Shown: positions 1-10,193 of the stretch, one piece after another
Position numbering within the stretch: the stretch's first letter is position 1
Layout: each line of letters starts with the position of its first letter
The notes under the pieces: generated by a model
What the model was told of the DNA's origin: nothing
The model's input: only the letters and a program-made list of their open reading frames with translations
Databases searched by the model: none
Assembly (NCBI GenBank): GCA_902702965.1
Contig: CACRXP010000624.1
Span: 278,009 to 342,008, forward strand
DNA length: 64,000 bases
Source of the DNA: Spirometra erinaceieuropaei
Taxonomy: Eukaryota; Platyhelminthes; Cestoda; Diphyllobothriidea; Diphyllobothriidae
Direction: 5' to 3'
Made by a program: the position numbers and the translations under genes

Positions 1-84
1 CTCGATTTCGATGGCGTTCCCGACTGCGGCAACTTTTCCGAAATCTATGTTGTTGGAGTTCCCAAACCAGGGATGACTAATTGA
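1..84 (+). CDS. Possible 3' end of a host coding exon, unrecognised
   Basis: Frame 1 is open from the first base to a TGA at 82-84 and encodes 27 residues, ending in GVPKPGMTN. The composition is protein-like (LDFDGVPDCGNF at the start), but 27 open codons happen often by chance. No family is recognised and the start lies outside the window. It could equally be noise. The stretch 85-780 that follows shows no coding sequence, repeat or RNA that I can support; open frames at 344-792 have no family resemblance and overlap each other on opposite strands. Confidence 0.2.
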   Translation, partial: LDFDGVPDCGNFSEIYVVGVPKPGMTN

Positions 85-780
85 TTACCTTCGTTGTTTG
101 TTGTGCATATGTTACCATTTCTACATATATTCACACTGATCTCCCTCCATGTTCATACTGTACATAGATAACCTTGAATTACATGACGTTTTTTTCAGTC
201 CTTGTTGTCTAAACATGGAGTGGGCACCCGGAACATGTCCACGCCGATCAGACACTGCTGTTGGTCGGTTGGTGTCCTTGCGCACAGCCTAGCCAGATTT
301 GCTTCGTTAAACGACTTAAGGGATGTAAGGCAGCTAACGAGTATTGGTTAAGGTAGAATCACGCAAGCAAGAAGGGATTCACGGCCCACCGAGCCTAGTG
401 TATACGCCAATCTCTCCTTTAGTAGTTTGGAATTTCGACAAGACGAGGGAATCTTTAGTCTGGGAGATGGGATCCATTCTCAAGGCAGAAGGTTTCGGTA
501 TGAAGGCAATGCAGTCTGTTGTTGTAACTGCTGCCGATAAAGCACCATCAGAGTGCCTGGGGTTTCTTGTTCTCCTGGGGCACGCTTCAAGAGCCCTAAA
601 TACGGTGCGTATAGTTAGCGTACGTCCTCTACGGTATACTAGGGCACTGTCACTTAACTGCGACTGCTTTTCTCGTTTGAATAAATCTAATCTTGGATTT
701 GTGTAGTAAGGACAGCGGGAAGGGAGCCGTCTAGGATGCTTGTGGCAGAAATAAGGGAAGGCTCGGGCATACATTGAATT

Positions 781-984
781 TGTAAGAGACAAACCCGCTA
801 GTTGGGCACAGCGAGTAGGCTATCCGGTAAACGAAAATAGCGGTATCCCAACAGTTACAAACTAGTAAATAAGAACAAAGTCGTCAGCAGGTAAAAGTGC
901 ACGTGCGTGTTTTTTGTCTTATTTAAGGTTGTGTCAAAGCGTATTGTAACTGATTAAAACAAAACGGACTTAAATGTCACTACA
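781..984 (-). repeat. Gypsy-1 3' LTR
   Basis: 204-bp direct repeat of 12249-12453, TG...CA bounded, preceded by AATT. On the minus strand it follows a purine tract (complement of 985-1000, AGGAGGGGGAG core). That tract is the expected polypurine primer for plus-strand synthesis and fixes the element's orientation as minus. It differs from the other LTR by two or three substitutions and a one-base length change in a T run near 910. Confidence 0.92.
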
Positions 985-1052
985 ATACTCCCCCTCCTAG
1001 GAGAACGGAGTTCAAAAAAAATTATTGTTAATAGAAGGAAAATGTGGTAGCG

Positions 1053-2047
1053 TTATGCATATTGTACAAGTTGATAACGGTCGGGAAAACGGACATGACG
1101 ATCGCTGCGCGTAAGGGGAGGAGTCTGTGGGATAAGGGAAGACGCGGGGTTATTGGACGTAAATGGAGTCTGGGAATTAGCAATTGGCAATGTGTCAAGT
1201 GGAGGTTGTTCGGTTGGAGAAGTTGAAAGAGGCTCGGTATAAGCCGCCTTCAAGCGATCGATTGAGACCACGTCGGTGCGGCCTCCACGGTCAATTGTGA
1301 AATGCTTGTCCTTGCGCGATAGTACTCGAAATGGGCCGTCATAGGGCTGTTGTAGTGGCCGGCGAACGCTATCTACGCGGACAAATACAAAAGAACATGT
1401 TAGTAAGTTCGGGTCGACGTACGACTTAATTGTTGAAGGACGTGGAGGAGTGGCTCGAAGATGAGTCATGGCTTGGCGCAATCTTTGCACATAATCGGTG
1501 GGATCCAAGTCGCCTGAGCTTTGAGAGTACCCGAAAAAATCCCCAGGAATCCGTAGGGTGGTACCGTAGACAAGTTCGGCAGCGGAACACTCCAAGTCGG
1601 GCTTGAGTGCGGTACGGATACCGAGCATGACTAAAGGCAGATGCTCGCTCCAATGGGAAGGGTCGTCATGAGCTCGGAGCGAGGCTTTGAGTTGCCGGTG
1701 GAAACGCTCGACTAAGCCGTTGGATGAGGGGTGGTATGCTGTCGTGCGTATAAGAGAACATCCAAGGAGGTTGGTAAGACTGTTAAAAAGTCTAGACTCG
1801 AATTGCTGACATCGATCGGTGGTAATAGTTGAGGGGACGCCATAATGAGAGATCCAGTGTTCCAAAAAAGCATGAGCAACGGAATCGGCAGTTATGTTAG
1901 GTATGGGAGTTGCAATGGGCCAACGAGTAAATCGGTCAATCGCAGTAAGTAAGTAGTTGCAAACACGAGATGTTGGAAAGGGACCTACCAGATCGATATG
2001 GACATGTGAAAAACGTGCGTCGGGTGCGAGAAAAGTGCCAATGGGGG
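1053..2047 (-). CDS. Gypsy-1 integrase catalytic core and C-terminal module (fragment)
   Basis: Open frame covering the integrase core and tail. The DDE residues are visible: Asp in HIDLVGPF, Asp in TTDRCQQF (the residue after DR is Cys where Gly is usual in Gypsy integrases) and Glu in NGLVERFH. A GPF/Y-type module follows (PYDGPFRVL), then a low-complexity Ser/Thr/Pro tail. It catalyses strand transfer of element cDNA into the host chromosome. The upstream zinc-binding half lies at 9083 and beyond, 7 kb away, because a BEL element sits between the two. The frame runs on to 2087, but residues coded beyond 2047 come from the BEL LTR and are not part of the enzyme. Non-functional as it stands. 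Confidence 0.88.
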
Positions 2048-2373
2048 TGTGGAATTCTTTGCTGGCAAAGTGACGCGTATAAGCCAAAACAGCTTTCGGT
2101 GTTTATACGGTACTATTGATAGAATAAAGTAATAATGAAAAAACGTACAAACCTCAACAATGGATACCCTGGACAAAGAATTCCTTTGTTAATGTTCGAG
2201 CAGATCGAATTCCCAGCTCAAGGTCAGAATACAAAATTAGTTAATTAAAAGAACGCCGATCGCGCTCAAAAAAGGTTACAAAAGGGGAAGGGGAATGTCA
2301 ACAGGGACCAAATGTGGAAGCACTTGAGAGGAGGGCGTGGAGAATTCCAAGCGTTGACCGGCTGGATACAACA
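2048..2373 (-). repeat. BEL/Pao 3' LTR
   Basis: 326 bp, starting TGTGGAATTC and ending GGATACAACA on the plus strand. It is a direct repeat of 8752-9077 with no mismatch seen. The adjoining internal sequence on the minus strand is G-rich just before the LTR (GGCGGGCGG, complement of 2374-2382), a plausible polypurine tract. The 5-bp GGGGG flank at 2043-2047 is the target duplication. Confidence 0.94.
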
Positions 2374-2412
2374 CCGCCCGCCAATTCTCCACGTCCGGCT
2401 CTTGTAAATGTT

Positions 2413-2932
2413 CTACGTGTTTGGAGGTATACGGCTGCTCTGACCCTCAAGTAGACAAATCTTTCTAACGTCCCTTTTTAAGAGACCGCCCGCCGTCCTA
2501 ATATATACCGTCCTAACGAGGTCGTCGCGACTCCTTTCGCACCTATCTATTACTCCCAAAGGCCAATTCTCACGAGCTGTGCGCTCCCCAGAAACTAAAA
2601 CCACATCACCTGGTTTCAGTTCCGCGACTTCTCTTGTCCATTTTGTTCTTTTCTGCAGACTTGGAAGATATTCTTTTACCCATCGTCTCCAGAACACGCC
2701 AGCGAGGTAGTGCATCCAGCGTGATACCGTGCCACCAATTCGTCACCGCTAGGCAGCACTGGACAGTTCCTCATCAACAATAAGCTATTCGGGGTAAGCG
2801 GTTCCAAGTCGTTGCTGTCTGATGTTAGCGAGACAAGCGGTCTATTATTCAATATACGTTCAGCCTGCACGAAGAGGGTGCTGAGCTGTTCGTCAGTTAG
2901 GGACTGCTCCTTACAGAGAGCAAGAAGAATCC
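2413..2932 (-). pseudogene. BEL/Pao integrase C-terminus and DUF5641-like tail, frameshifted
   Basis: The frame ending at 2676 reads through ILNNRPL (end of the integrase core) and TPNSLLLM. A second frame (2715-2413) continues with FWRRWVKEYLPSLQ, LKPGDVVLV and WPLGVI, the conserved order of the BEL/Pao C-terminal region. The two frames overlap around 2676-2715, so one frameshift separates them. The fragment continues the integrase of 3928-5793 after removal of the intervening 995-bp transposon; the sequence coding RRIL sits at the split. It would direct integration of element cDNA if the reading frame were whole. Confidence 0.85.
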
Positions 2933-3935
2933 GGTAAGATGATAGTTGGTAGCCGTGCCCACAGACTCTACAATGGTACCTACTGGATCGATTTCAGTAG
3001 CTGTGATTGCGTTCCCACTATGCTTCTAAATTCCCGCGCACGCTGTATCAGATTCATTTTTGAGGTACTATCCTGTGCAGATTTGCACCGGTAACGATGA
3101 CAATGAGGCTTACCCTATGTCATATTTCATTAGAAGAGGGTGTTGGCAACCGTACCCACATAGTCCACAATTGCACCTACTGGCTTGATTTCAGTAGCTA
3201 TGATTACGTTCTCATTATGCTTCTAAATTTGCATGTGTGCTGTATTACCTGTACTAGATTCATTGTGGAGGTACTATCCTGGGCACCGGTAACGATGACA
3301 ATGAGGCTTTCCCTACATCAACTTTCATAAGAAAAGGTAGCTATTGACTGCCTTGTTCATTGTCGAGGTACTATCTTGGGCGGATGGGCACCGGTAACGA
3401 TGCCAATGAGGCTTACCATTTATCAACTTTCATTAGCAGAGGTAGCTTTCGACTGCCTCCTTATTTGCGGATTTTCTCGTCCGCCCAAACCAATTTTTCA
3501 AATGAAAGTCTTACTCGGCGTACGTTGTGGCATTCCGCGTGCCGCTGCTTGACTCTCGTGTCCTTCTGTCCATTATGTTGGATGAAGTTCTATCGCTTAC
3601 ACTGCGGAATGACCTTCGAGCCAGTTGCCTTCCTCCCATTGGTTGTTCGCCTTCACTTGCTTTTCTTTCCAATCTGAGGCTAGGATGAATTTATTCCACA
3701 CACCGTTCAAAGTCTACTTGCTCATTTCCATACCTTCCTTGTATTTTTCACCCAATCTAAAGTAGGCTTCCACTTTACCGGGAACGTCAATTCCTAGCAT
3801 ATACTACAATCGCCAATTACCCAGCCACTCAATTGTCCCACCCGTATAGCCTCTATTACCACCGGTCCCGATTGACAGGCAGCTTTAAGTTTGCGGTGTC
3901 AGGAGGGCTACCAAGTATCATCTAACCAAGAATCC
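2925..3935. mobile_element. Non-autonomous TIR DNA transposon, copy 1, with its 8-bp target duplications
   Basis: The element proper is 2933-3927 (995 bp). Its ends are inverted: left GGTAAGATGATAGTTGGTAG, right (reverse complement) GGTTAGATGATACTTGGTAG, 20 of 22 bp matching when extended by CC. AAGAATCC is duplicated at 2925-2932 and 3928-3935. No transposase is visible, so it moves in trans if at all. Its right 250 bp (3671-3915) resembles 47635-47870 of the second copy. An 8-bp duplication with GG termini would fit Merlin-like or hAT-like elements, but no family can be assigned from the termini alone. Confidence 0.88.
2946..3450. repeat. Tandem degenerate about 200-bp repeats inside the TIR element
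   Basis: Two full units (about 2946-3140 and 3141-3345) and a partial third (about 3346-3450) share TTTCAGTAGCT, GCTTCTAAATT, GAGGTACTATCCTG, CACCGGTAACGATG and CAATGAGGCTT in the same order. They account for much of the length difference from the 411-bp second copy. No open frame of meaning spans them. Confidence 0.75.
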
Positions 3936-6006
3936 GTCGTAGAGACCTGATCATTCGTTCCCAGATGCCTCCCCGATCGCTGGCAGCGGGTGGGTTAAAA
4001 TGCCACTGTATCTCTAGAGTTAGCAGTTGGTCCGACACTCTCTTTTGGTCCCAATTGTGTAAGTCCTTTCGGAGTTCTGCTACCGCTCCAACAAAATTGG
4101 TTCCGTTGTCACTGTAGATGTCAGTGGGACGTCCGCGTCTACTCACGAATCTCATCAGACACTGAACAAAAGAATTCGTGGTCAGGCTGGTGGCCATCTC
4201 AAGATGAACGGCTCTCGTCTGTAAGCAGCTAAACACACAACCATAGCGTTTCGCCGAAGATCGTCCGCGTTTGACCATCAACGGACCAAAATAGTCCACC
4301 CCAACGCACTTGAAAGGATACCAACCGACTTCTGTTCTATTTAAGGGAAGCGGGGACACCATCTGCCCCTGAAGTTGTCGAAATTTACGTCTGCAAAGTA
4401 AACATCTACCGATGACACGTTTGACAGAAGCGGTGCCTTTTAGAATCCAGAACTTTTGACGGATTGCACCTAGAACTTGGGCTGTCCCACAATGGTCTTC
4501 CAATTCATGAAAGTAGTGTATGATTAATTCCGTCACGGGATGATTGTATGGGAGGATTGACGGGTGTTTTAACGATTCACAAAAATTTGAGTAGTTCAGG
4601 CGACCACCAACGCACATTACTCCTTCAATCAAAACCGGACATAACTTTCTCAGGCCAATATTTCTCACAGACTTTCTTTTCTGGCAATCTGCTGGTGTAG
4701 ACTGCAGAATATCCAATTCTGCTGAAAAGTGTTTCCTTTGTATAAGCTTTATCAAGTTAATGCTAGCTTGGCGCATTTCCGATACTCGGATAGGACCCAA
4801 CATCAGCGTCTCCTTAGGTGCCTTGGCAGTGGTGACTCTGACGTACTGCTCGAAACGCAGGAGCCAGACCACAGCCCTTTGTAGCCTTGTCCAACTTGAA
4901 AAACGCATAACTAGTTCGTCTAAACCATCACATTGATTTAATACATGAACTTGGGCTGTTGTCCTCTTGAATTCCAAGTCTTCAGGTTGTCCTACGGGAG
5001 GTTGTACAAACCATTTGCCTTCAGGTTGAACTAAAAATTCCGGACCGTCCAACCATCTACGTACCAGCGCAAAGTTGCACGTACCTCGAGAAGCAATGTC
5101 TGCTGGGTTGATGTCCGAACTCACGTATCTCCACTGAGAGGTCGCAGACAGATCATGTATAAACGTCAGTCGGTTAGCCACAAATGTGCAGAACCTGGTT
5201 GATTCATTGTGTATATAATAAAGGACTATCATAGAATCGGTCCAGAACGTTATTGTTTGGAAGTACCTATCGGTGCTTGAGCGGATGAGATCAGCCACGC
5301 GCACAGCCAGAGTAGCAGCTGCCAACTCTAAACGTGGTATAGAGACGGCTTTGAGGGGGGCAACACGGGCTTTCGAATAAACGAGTGAACAATGTAAATT
5401 TCCTGTGTCGTTAATAAAGCGAGCATATGCTACTGCACTGTATGCTACTTCCGAGGCATCGCAAAACACGTGCAGTTCGGCTCGCATCGGATCGCTGATA
5501 TCTTTGGGCTTAAGACATCGGCCCAGCTGAAAAGTCTTCAGGCTCCGTAAATTAGAGATCCAGTTTTCCCAACGAGAGCTCTCGATGCCGGATAGTTTTT
5601 CATCCCAATTCAGTCCGTTTTTGCATAAGGATTGCAGTAAACACTTCCCTGGTATCAGCCAAGGCGAAACGAAGCCCAGAGGGTCATAAAGTGAGGACAA
5701 ACAGGACAAAATACCCCTACGAGTGGACGGTTTTGCGGGCATATTGAAACTTATCATCAGAATATCGGAATGCGTATCCCACTGCAACCCCAAAGTTCAT
5801 TCAGTAGGTAGGGGGTTGACGGCAATATCTCGCATACCAGAAGAGCGTTCAGTCGCACTAACGACCGAGAGTATACGCCGGTCATTAGAAGCCCAGTTTC
5901 GCATACGAAAGCCGCCTTGAGAGAGAAGTTTACAAATTTCGTCCACAAAACGTTTGGCTGAATCGACATCATATAACGAGACTAGACAATCATCAACGTA
6001 TATACT
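3928..6006 (-). pseudogene. BEL/Pao RT (palm end), RNase H and integrase, with one stop
   Basis: This continues the frame of 6007-8706 after a TAG at 6007-6009. It first codes IYVDDCLV, the RT active-site YVDD at 5989-6000, intact. A TGA at 5797-5799 interrupts it, then an open frame runs 5793-3928. That frame holds SLYDPLGFVSP (Pao RT), an RNase H region (LHVFCDASEVAYSAVAY, TFWTDS), the H2C2 zinc-binding part of integrase (CGTAQVLGAIRQKFWI, RCLLCRR) and the core (CVGVDYFGPL, YSDNGTNF). The third acidic residue follows near the split (GIWERMIRSL). The open frame stops at 3922-3924, inside the TIR element. All in one frame with the upstream ORF, so the decay is by point changes. Confidence 0.9.
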
Positions 6007-8706
6007 CTATTGAATCGCTCTGCAAGTTGATGAAGAGTAAGATGAACCGAAATCTCCAACAGTTTTTTGCAACGCAAAGGTGGCACAAAAGGGCGAAGAA
6101 GTCAATCCGAATGGGTGAGATGTCCACTGAAACTCAACTGGCTCTCCTTCAAGGTCGTCATTTTCCCACCACAAAAATTTCAGAGCAGGTCGATCAATCG
6201 GGTCCACTTTCACTTGCAAGAACATTTCCTCTATATCCCCTGCCACTGCAATATGCTCAAGTCGGAAACCCAACAACACACTTACTAGCTTAGCGTTTAG
6301 GTCAGGTCCTTGGTATAGATTATCATTCAGAGACACGCCCTGACACTTGGCAGCACAGTCAAATACAACACGAATTTTTTCTGGTTTTCGGGGGTTGACA
6401 ACGGGGTGGTGTGGTAAGTACCAGTGTCTCGTAACTGGGAACGCTTTGTTGCCGTCAACTCGCTCGATGTATCCCTTCTCCATGTACGAACGGAACGTTT
6501 GCTCATATTTCCGAAGTAATTCGGGATCTCGACCCAACTTACTCTTGAGATGGATTAGTCGTTTACGCGCCAACTGAAAATTGTTCGGTAAATTCAGCGT
6601 ACTGCTTCGCCAAGGGAGTGGCAGTTGGTAATGCCCTTTTATGATTGTAACGGAAGATTGCACAATAGCCAGTGCCCGTTTGTCTTCCAATGAGTAACTC
6701 GCAGTCGTTGTTGAAGTGTCCGTAAACTCCGAGTCGTATAGCTTCTTAATGCTGTGCGTTACGTCCTTTTCTTGATTTACAATGCAGTGACAGACAGCGT
6801 TTTGTTTTTGCCTGCCACGTGAAGACCCAAGCAGCATCCAGCCCAGTAGTGTTTTAACGGCGAACGGCTCCCTTTTGCCACCCAGACGTTGGTCGAGTAC
6901 CCAATGAGCTTCGACGATATCATTCCCAATGAGTATGCCAACCTCGCAATCAGTGAGCTCGTCGAACATTATATCGCTCAGGTATGGCCACGAAGAGGCT
7001 ATCCTTTTAATTGTCGATTCTGCACGAAGTGGCAAGTCTTCGACTACCAAAGCCCTTTCAATCTCAACTGACTCAGTTCCATTCATGGGCAGCACCCTTA
7101 GACTTCTGACTTCCGAGTTGCATTTGATTGAACCGCTTAAGGTGTTGATTGTCAATGTTGTTGGCGTTGTTAGCACTCCATTTCCGACAAGAAGCTTTCG
7201 TTTAATCAGAGTGACATCCGAGCCACTGTCCAAAAATGCGTAAGTTTCGACGTTTCCTGTCGGAGTTGCCAACTTGACAGGAATAACCCCCAGTCGTGAT
7301 GGTACATGCGTAGTTCCAGTCAGGGCACAAAGCCCTTCATCATGTAATGTTTGTTGATAATTTTCCGACGATATTACATGCAAAAGCGTATGATGTCGTT
7401 TTTTGCACCCGGAATGACCGCAAAGTTCTCTGGAGCTGCACACCTTGGCAAAATGCGTATTACCAAGACAAACAAAACACGCTTTGTGTTGCCGCAGACA
7501 ATTCCATCGATCTGCGACACCCATTCCAATTAAACGTGGGCAATTTGCCACTTCATGTGCATTAGAACATATGTAACATGGCCGTTGATCTGGTTCGACA
7601 CTCGAAATGGCAAAATTGCTAGGGTTTTCCCGTTTTTGATGTTGGGCTGTGGCAGTAAAGGGCTGTTGAGAGCGCTTGCCATCCCCATCTCGAGATATTT
7701 GTCCGAAACGACTTCTTGCTATCCTAGCTCGAGTATTTACGAATTCCGTGAGGTCTGCAAAATCCGGATCTCTACCATTCATAGATATTTTATCAGCAAC
7801 TTCAGCCCATTGTATCTGCATAAAAAACGGCAAACAACGCACTATTCGCTCTAGGACATTCAGCGATTGTAGGTCGGAAACGTAGTTCATTTGCGTGAGC
7901 CCTATTTCACAACTTCTCATTTTTATGTACAAATCTGAAAGTGCCTTCGCAGTCTGGTTAACTTGGCGTGCCTGTCTGAAAACACCGTCCAGAAGAGCAT
8001 TAGCCACTACATGTGGCTGGCCAAATAAGCTGCTCAATATTTCCCGTGCTCTTGAATAAGCCGAAGGTGAGGGAAGCATGATGCATTCTTCTATGGCCGT
8101 TCTCGCATCACCTCTGCAATAGTGAATCAAGTACAGCAGCCTCTGTCCAGCATCTTCAACTTTGCTCTCTACGTACACTTCAAACTGTCGTATAAACTTC
8201 CAATAATGAACTGGGTTCCCGTCAAACCATGACAACTCAACCTTGGGCAGTTCTAAACTGGCAGCTGGCAGGCTCCTAGCGCTTGCTTTGGGCATATCAA
8301 CATTCTCACGTTGGCAATGATTACTCTCTTCAGGAGAAATTTCATTCAATGTGCATTGTTTCAAATATCCTGAGACATGCGCGACGGAATCCACGGGTTG
8401 ACGGTCGTCATCGGACATCTCTTCATCGGTCTCTACCTCTATCCTTGCTAGCTCTGTCCTTTTTTCTGCGTCAAAAATAGCCCGTGGGAGTTCAACCTCA
8501 CGTTTAACTCGTCTCTCTTCTATTTCGGCTATTTTTAAAGCCTTAACTGTTTTACTAGAGCTACGACTACTAATAGAAACGTTCTTACAAGAGCCGGACT
8601 GGACGTCTTTCTTCAGCTTTCCTTGTCCTTCGAAGGCACCTGGTTTGTCTAGTCCGAGAGACTGTTGCATACCGTCCGATTCATTCTTCATGGAACGCGT
8701 CTGCAT
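6007..8706 (-). CDS. BEL/Pao gag-protease-RT polyprotein (N-terminal part)
   Basis: 899 codons from ATG at 8706, 46 bp inside the 5' LTR. Residues about 1-120 are basic and acidic, low complexity. About 150-330 is the DUF1759-type gag (LSWFDGNPVHYWKF). Zinc knuckles follow (CYICSNAHEVANC, then CFVCLGNTHFAKVC). The aspartic protease motif is AFLDSGSDVTLI with DSG rather than DTG, as is common in BEL/Pao. RT begins about residue 700, with motif A in VAGDIEEMFLQV and motif B in HPFGLTSSPF. A TAG at 6007-6009 ends it just before the RT catalytic YVDD, so RT would be truncated. The ATG is the first in frame after the LTR, with a coding-like MQTRSMKNES start. Confidence 0.92.
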   Translation of the reverse strand: MQTRSMKNESDGMQQSLGLDKPGAFEGQGKLKKDVQSGSCKNVSISSRSSSKTVKALKIAEIEERRVKREVELPRAIFDAEKRTELARIEVETDEEMSDDDRQPVDSVAHVSGYLKQCTLNEISPEESNHCQRENVDMPKASARSLPAASLELPKVELSWFDGNPVHYWKFIRQFEVYVESKVEDAGQRLLYLIHYCRGDARTAIEECIMLPSPSAYSRAREILSSLFGQPHVVANALLDGVFRQARQVNQTAKALSDLYIKMRSCEIGLTQMNYVSDLQSLNVLERIVRCLPFFMQIQWAEVADKISMNGRDPDFADLTEFVNTRARIARSRFGQISRDGDGKRSQQPFTATAQHQKRENPSNFAISSVEPDQRPCYICSNAHEVANCPRLIGMGVADRWNCLRQHKACFVCLGNTHFAKVCSSRELCGHSGCKKRHHTLLHVISSENYQQTLHDEGLCALTGTTHVPSRLGVIPVKLATPTGNVETYAFLDSGSDVTLIKRKLLVGNGVLTTPTTLTINTLSGSIKCNSEVRSLRVLPMNGTESVEIERALVVEDLPLRAESTIKRIASSWPYLSDIMFDELTDCEVGILIGNDIVEAHWVLDQRLGGKREPFAVKTLLGWMLLGSSRGRQKQNAVCHCIVNQEKDVTHSIKKLYDSEFTDTSTTTASYSLEDKRALAIVQSSVTIIKGHYQLPLPWRSSTLNLPNNFQLARKRLIHLKSKLGRDPELLRKYEQTFRSYMEKGYIERVDGNKAFPVTRHWYLPHHPVVNPRKPEKIRVVFDCAAKCQGVSLNDNLYQGPDLNAKLVSVLLGFRLEHIAVAGDIEEMFLQVKVDPIDRPALKFLWWENDDLEGEPVEFQWTSHPFGLTSSPFCATFALQKTVGDFGSSYSSSTCRAIQ

Positions 8707-8751
8707 TTGATGAGATTAATTTCCTCCAATTTCTGGTAGGATGTTGAGTAC

Positions 8752-9077
8752 TGTGGAATTCTTTGCTGGCAAAGTGACGCGTATAAGCCAAAACAGCTTT
8801 CGGTGTTTATACGGTACTATTGATAGAATAAAGTAATAATGAAAAAACGTACAAACCTCAACAATGGATACCCTGGACAAAGAATTCCTTTGTTAATGTT
8901 CGAGCAGATCGAATTCCCAGCTCAAGGTCAGAATACAAAATTAGTTAATTAAAAGAACGCCGATCGCGCTCAAAAAAGGTTACAAAAGGGGAAGGGGAAT
9001 GTCAACAGGGACCAAATGTGGAAGCACTTGAGAGGAGGGCGTGGAGAATTCCAAGCGTTGACCGGCTGGATACAACA
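8752..9077 (-). repeat. BEL/Pao 5' LTR
   Basis: 326 bp, direct repeat of 2048-2373 and apparently identical. Followed at 9078-9082 by GGGGG, matching 2043-2047. On the minus strand this is the upstream LTR and would carry the promoter. I cannot assign a tRNA primer-binding site in the bases that follow it (8751 downward). Confidence 0.93.
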
Positions 9078-9082
9078 GGGGG

Positions 9083-10193
9083 CTTTGTTGTGCCGTCCGA
9101 CTTTGGCCTTCTGACAGGCCAAACATGAACTGGTCCACTGGCGGATATCAGTGTTCATGCTTGACCAAACGAACCGCTCGCTGACGAGGCGCTGGGTAGT
9201 GCGGATGCCAGGGTGAGCTAGATTGTGCAACGCGGCAAAAACATCTCGTCTCATCTCACTTGGCACTACGGGTCGGGGGGCACCGCGCGATTCGTCACAC
9301 AGAATTGTACCGGGGGTGGTGGAAAGAGGAGTGGCTTCGAGTTGAAGACTAGTGTGTTGAAGGCTCTCCCTGAAAGTCGGCTGATTTTGCAGTTCTGCCA
9401 TGCGCTCCAAATCGATGGAAGGGCGGGTGATGGCATTAATGCCAGGCCGAGAAAGGCAGTCAGCAACTTGATTATAAAGGCCTTTAAGAAATCGAATGTC
9501 GGTGGTATACTGAGAAATAAAATCGAGATGGCGGGCCTCGCGGGGTGAATACTTGTCAGAAGAAGTAGAGAGGGCATAAGTGAGAGGCTTGCGGTCAGTA
9601 TAAATACAAAAATCTCGGCCGTCAATATAATTACGAAAATGCTTAATGGCTAAATAAATTGCAAGAAGTTCTCTACCAAAAGTGCTATAGCGAGTTTGTG
9701 GGGGTGTCAATTTGGCAGAGTAGAAAGCCAAGGGCTGGGTGCCAGTGGGCGTCTGTTGCTGAAGGGCAGCACCTATAGCGAAATTAGAGGCGTCGGCCAC
9801 AATGGAAAGTAGGGCATCAGGTATAGGGTGAACAAGGACAGTTGTATCCACAAGAGCCTTCCTCGCACGATTGAAAGCCTCTACAGCTGTGTCAGGAAAA
9901 GAAAACTCACGGTTGTTCCCGCGTAAAAGGTTAGTAAGTGGTAGCATTAATTGAGCACAATGAGGGATGAAACGTCGATAGAAATTGATAAGACCTATAA
10001 AACGGCGCAGTTGTTGAAAAGAAGTGGGAGTAGGGAAATCGCGAACAGCTGAAACTTTGGCATCTATGGGATGACAACCAGAAGCATCTACGCGATGTCC
10101 TAGAAAAAACAGCGATTTTGCGCCAAAAGCGCATTTAGAAACATTAATGAAAACGCCAAATTGGCTCAATCGTTCAAAAATGAGACGCAAATG
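9083..10193 (-). pseudogene. Gypsy-1 RT end, RNase H and integrase zinc-binding domain
   Basis: Open frame (10190 down; in-frame TGA at 10194-10196). It codes the RT thumb/connection (FFLGHRVDASGCHP, LRRFIGLINFYRRFIP), the RNase H domain (VADASNFAIGAALQQ, FGRELLAIYLAIKHF, YTDRKPLTYAL) and the HHCC integrase N-terminus (LAHPGIRTTQRLV, CLACQKAKV). The ORF continues past 9078 into the BEL LTR, so its last 36 residues are not native. The integrase core resumes at 2047. The RNase H catalytic acids (Asp in VADAS, Glu in GRELL, Asp in YTDR) are present. Confidence 0.88.

Larger units (their letters stand above)
2048..9077 (-). mobile_element. BEL/Pao LTR retrotransposon nested in the Gypsy-1 integrase
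   Basis: A 7030-bp element on the minus strand with 326-bp LTRs at 2048-2373 and 8752-9077. By eye I find no difference between the LTRs. Both are TG...CA bounded and the whole is flanked by GGGGG (2043-2047 and 9078-9082), a 5-bp duplication as is usual for BEL/Pao. The interior codes a DUF1759-type gag, zinc knuckles, an aspartic protease, Pao-type RT, RNase H, integrase and a C-terminal DUF5641-like region. It carries two in-frame stops (6007-6009, 5797-5799), a frameshift near 2700 and a 995-bp transposon in the integrase. It must be younger than Gypsy-1, which it interrupts. Confidence 0.94.

Noticed and set aside
344..792. Open frames on both strands left of Gypsy-1
   Set aside because: They overlap in opposite directions, lack any motif and look like chance frames.
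2946..3450. CRISPR array
   Set aside because: The repeats are about 200 bp and degenerate with no spacers, inside a eukaryotic transposon.
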